A stretch of DNA of 53,757 nt from Clostridiales bacterium DTU069 (GTDB taxonomy: Bacteria > Bacillota > Clostridia > DSM-8532), in the NCBI GenBank assembly GCA_001512485.1, contig LFRV01000017.1, positions 1 through 53,757 on the forward strand. Direction: 5' to 3'. Made by a program: the position numbers and the translations under genes. The notes beneath the pieces are model-generated. The model searched no databases and was not told the DNA's origin. It saw only the letters and a program-made list of their open reading frames with translations. The number at the start of each line of letters is the position of its first letter. Within the stretch, counting starts at the first letter, position 1. This document shows positions 51,909 to 53,757 of this stretch, piece by piece.

Positions 51909-53669
51909 ATGAAGGTAATGAAAAAGACAGCCTGTTTAGCGCTATGCATTTGTTTGATCTGCGGATTAACCTGCACTGCTTTCGCCGCCGATGCGATGGA
52001 TCCGCGCACACTTGCCATGGTGAATAAACCGGCGATAGTTCTCGTACAAACAATATGGACAGCAGACATAACCTGGCACGAATTTGCATTCCGCAGTAAT
52101 TTTGAAGATGATTTGATTACTGCAATCGAACTGCTCGTGCTGGAAGGAAGTATCCCGAATACGGAAGAAGCCATGTATTCCGCGATGGTTCAGCTTATGA
52201 TCGGAAACATGGAATATTACGCCTTTTCAACGGGCAACGTCTTTACCGAAACCACCAGCACCGCTGTGGTAGGCACGGGATTCATTGTAACTCCTGACGG
52301 CTACATGGTTACAAACGCCCATGTTGTGCATACGGACGAAGAAGACCTGTATATGCAGTTTGCGATGACGGCTCTTAACGAATATGCCATTACCGCGGCA
52401 GATTCGTTCACCGCCGAAATGCGGCGTTTAGGTCACCAGATGACGCAAGAGGAATGGGACGGCATTGCGAATGCGTTCTACAGGCTTTTGACACAGAGCA
52501 TGGAAGTCAATAACCTGCAGACAAGCTACATATGCTTTATGGGCAACGTAACCCCGGGCAGTGATGTTTCGGCGAAGGGAATCTATCTGGATCTGCGCAA
52601 GATAGGCGAGCCTATTCCGGGCAAGGATGTCGCGATTCTGAAGATGGATAAAACAAACCTGCCGACCGTCGCGCTCGGTGACGATACGCAGCTTCGCACC
52701 GGTGACAGGGTTTATGCGATGGGCTACCCTGCCGTCGCAACTCTGACCGAAGCGCTAAATGTCGCGCAGGCCATTCAGGAGCCCACGCTGACACAGGGAT
52801 TAATCAGCGCAAAGAAGGAAATGGCCGGAGGCTGGAGTATTTTGCAGACCGACGCGGCAATCCACGCGGGTAATTCCGGCGGGCCGCTGTTCAATGAGGC
52901 AGGCGAGGTAATTGGTATCAATACTTTCGGTATGCTCGAACAAGGCGGCGGAACTGCGCCGGGCATGAACTTCGCGATTCCGATAAGTATCGCGAAGCAG
53001 TTTCTGAATGAAATCAACGTACAGCCAAGCGAAAGCGATTTTACAAGGCAGTTCAAGGAGGCCAAGGAACTGTTTGACAGTGAAAAATTCGCGGAAGCTC
53101 TCAATATACTGCGCACCATAAATGAGATAAATCCGGGATACCCCGTTGTAGCCGATTTGCTGTCCCAGGCCAGCGCAAAGGTCAGTTCGTTCGCACAGGA
53201 ACCGGCACAGGAAACAACACAGGGAACAACGCAGGAAACAACACAGGAAGCAACGCAGGAAACAGCAGCCGAAGTAATGGTGAAACCAGTTACAGACGAA
53301 AAGGGTTCAGCGGTTATAATTTATTGCGGCGCAGTTATAATTCTTCTGCTTGCAGTTATTATTGTATTGTTGCTTACCCGACGGAAAAAGGCCGTACCGG
53401 AGAACGTCACCTTTGCCGGACAGCCATACCAGGCTCCCGTTTATCCTGAACCAGGTGCGGAGCAGACACCGCCAGTCACAAAGCAGGCACCGCAAAGCGC
53501 AGCACAGACGCCGCCAGTTACAGAACAGGCGCAACCAAGTACAGCACAGACGCCGCCGCAGGAGCATGACGCGCAGTCTAAAAAACCAGGCAGGTTTTGC
53601 AGTGAGTGCGGTTCACCACTTTCGCCGAGCGCAAAATTCTGCGAAAATTGCGGCGTAAAACTCCAATGA
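51909..53669 (+). CDS. Membrane-anchored trypsin-like serine protease with C-terminal zinc ribbon
   Basis: Protein of 586 residues. A signal peptide ends at AFA-AD (residue 26). A trypsin-like domain (about 110-375) has the triad His138 (TNAHVV), Asp240 (GKDVAILKMD) and Ser323 (HAGNSGGPL); the His-Asp interval has an extra insertion of about 50 residues compared with HtrA. No PDZ domain follows; instead a TPR-like stretch, a TQETTQEATQE repeat, a membrane segment (about 475-500), Pro/Gln-rich TPPVT repeats and a zinc ribbon (FCSECGSPL...FCENCGVKL). The protease faces out and the ribbon should face the cytoplasm, an unusual layout. ATG 51909 follows GCGGAGG. Confidence 0.9.
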   Translation: MKVMKKTACLALCICLICGLTCTAFAADAMDPRTLAMVNKPAIVLVQTIWTADITWHEFAFRSNFEDDLITAIELLVLEGSIPNTEEAMYSAMVQLMIGNMEYYAFSTGNVFTETTSTAVVGTGFIVTPDGYMVTNAHVVHTDEEDLYMQFAMTALNEYAITAADSFTAEMRRLGHQMTQEEWDGIANAFYRLLTQSMEVNNLQTSYICFMGNVTPGSDVSAKGIYLDLRKIGEPIPGKDVAILKMDKTNLPTVALGDDTQLRTGDRVYAMGYPAVATLTEALNVAQAIQEPTLTQGLISAKKEMAGGWSILQTDAAIHAGNSGGPLFNEAGEVIGINTFGMLEQGGGTAPGMNFAIPISIAKQFLNEINVQPSESDFTRQFKEAKELFDSEKFAEALNILRTINEINPGYPVVADLLSQASAKVSSFAQEPAQETTQGTTQETTQEATQETAAEVMVKPVTDEKGSAVIIYCGAVIILLLAVIIVLLLTRRKKAVPENVTFAGQPYQAPVYPEPGAEQTPPVTKQAPQSAAQTPPVTEQAQPSTAQTPPQEHDAQSKKPGRFCSECGSPLSPSAKFCENCGVKLQ

Positions 53670-53757
53670 TGGGACAAGGGTGGGACATGGGGACCGTCCG
53701 AGACTACTGAAAAAGTCTAAATAAATAATGTAAAATATTCAAGAATATTCTATAAAA
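53670..53757. other. End of window
   Basis: No feature is visible in the last 88 bases after the protease gene. Confidence 0.5.

Noticed and set aside
1-53757. CRISPR arrays, tRNA or rRNA genes, insertion-sequence transposases
   Set aside because: None was recognised anywhere in the window; the repeats near 38.2-38.8 kb are too few and too long for a CRISPR.

Overview
The window looks like chromosomal DNA from an anaerobic, endospore-forming Gram-positive bacterium of the class Clostridia, probably close to the plant-fibre-degrading Hungateiclostridiaceae/Oscillospiraceae (inferred from gene content, not from a database search). Support: strong AGGAGG-type ribosome binding sites, consensus sigma-A promoters, a T-box leader, c-di-GMP-I riboswitches, sporulation genes (SpoVM, a SpoVAF/GerA protein, YlbJ), clostridial families (DUF4364, DUF5685, DUF512, DUF819, Gx transporter) and an arabinoside-utilisation locus. 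Most genes have moderate GC; 48.5-49.8 kb is clearly AT-rich and looks foreign.

Layout. 0.2-10.2 kb: a sugar locus with a YesM/YesN-type two-component system, a lipoprotein solute-binding protein, two ABC permeases and a GH51 arabinofuranosidase; no ABC ATPase is present. 10.3-21.4 kb: mixed single genes (TM2 protein, M24 peptidase, SpoVAF-like protein, cysteine synthase, orphan PAS histidine kinase, DUF819 and YdcF membrane proteins, DUF4364 regulator, EEP-fold protein, nitroreductase). 21.5-26.4 kb: an aconitase-isocitrate dehydrogenase operon (2-oxoglutarate supply) and a uracil-type permease. 26.5-27.8 kb: two tandem c-di-GMP-I riboswitches in front of a secreted transglutaminase-like protein. 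28-34.6 kb: rluB, a membrane protein, glyA, the DUF177-rpmF pair, a DUF512 radical SAM protein and a glycosyltransferase. 34.8-37.5 kb: mntP, apbE, a NusG-domain-II protein and a Gx transporter.

37.6-42.7 kb holds a 23-codon spoVM next to rpmB, a cluster of direct and inverted repeats, and a recG-rsmD-coaD-coiled-coil operon that converges on ylbJ. 44-46.6 kb is an Asp23/DUF5685/J-domain/membrane-protein operon. 46.7-51.8 kb carries a secreted amidase, a small secreted protein, a duplication scar (a copy of the metG promoter joined to a copy of the amidase gene end), an AT-rich two-gene islet (two-TM GAF-like protein plus a 61-residue protein), and a T-box-controlled metG. The window ends with a trypsin-like protease that has a transmembrane segment and a C-terminal zinc ribbon.

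Most interesting: the unannotated spoVM; the tandem riboswitches, the second of which pairs with the ribosome binding site; three genes (rluB, rsmD, amidase) whose conserved N-termini or signal peptide have no ATG/GTG/TTG start; the duplication scar around the 2TM-GAF islet; and the repeat cluster upstream of recG.
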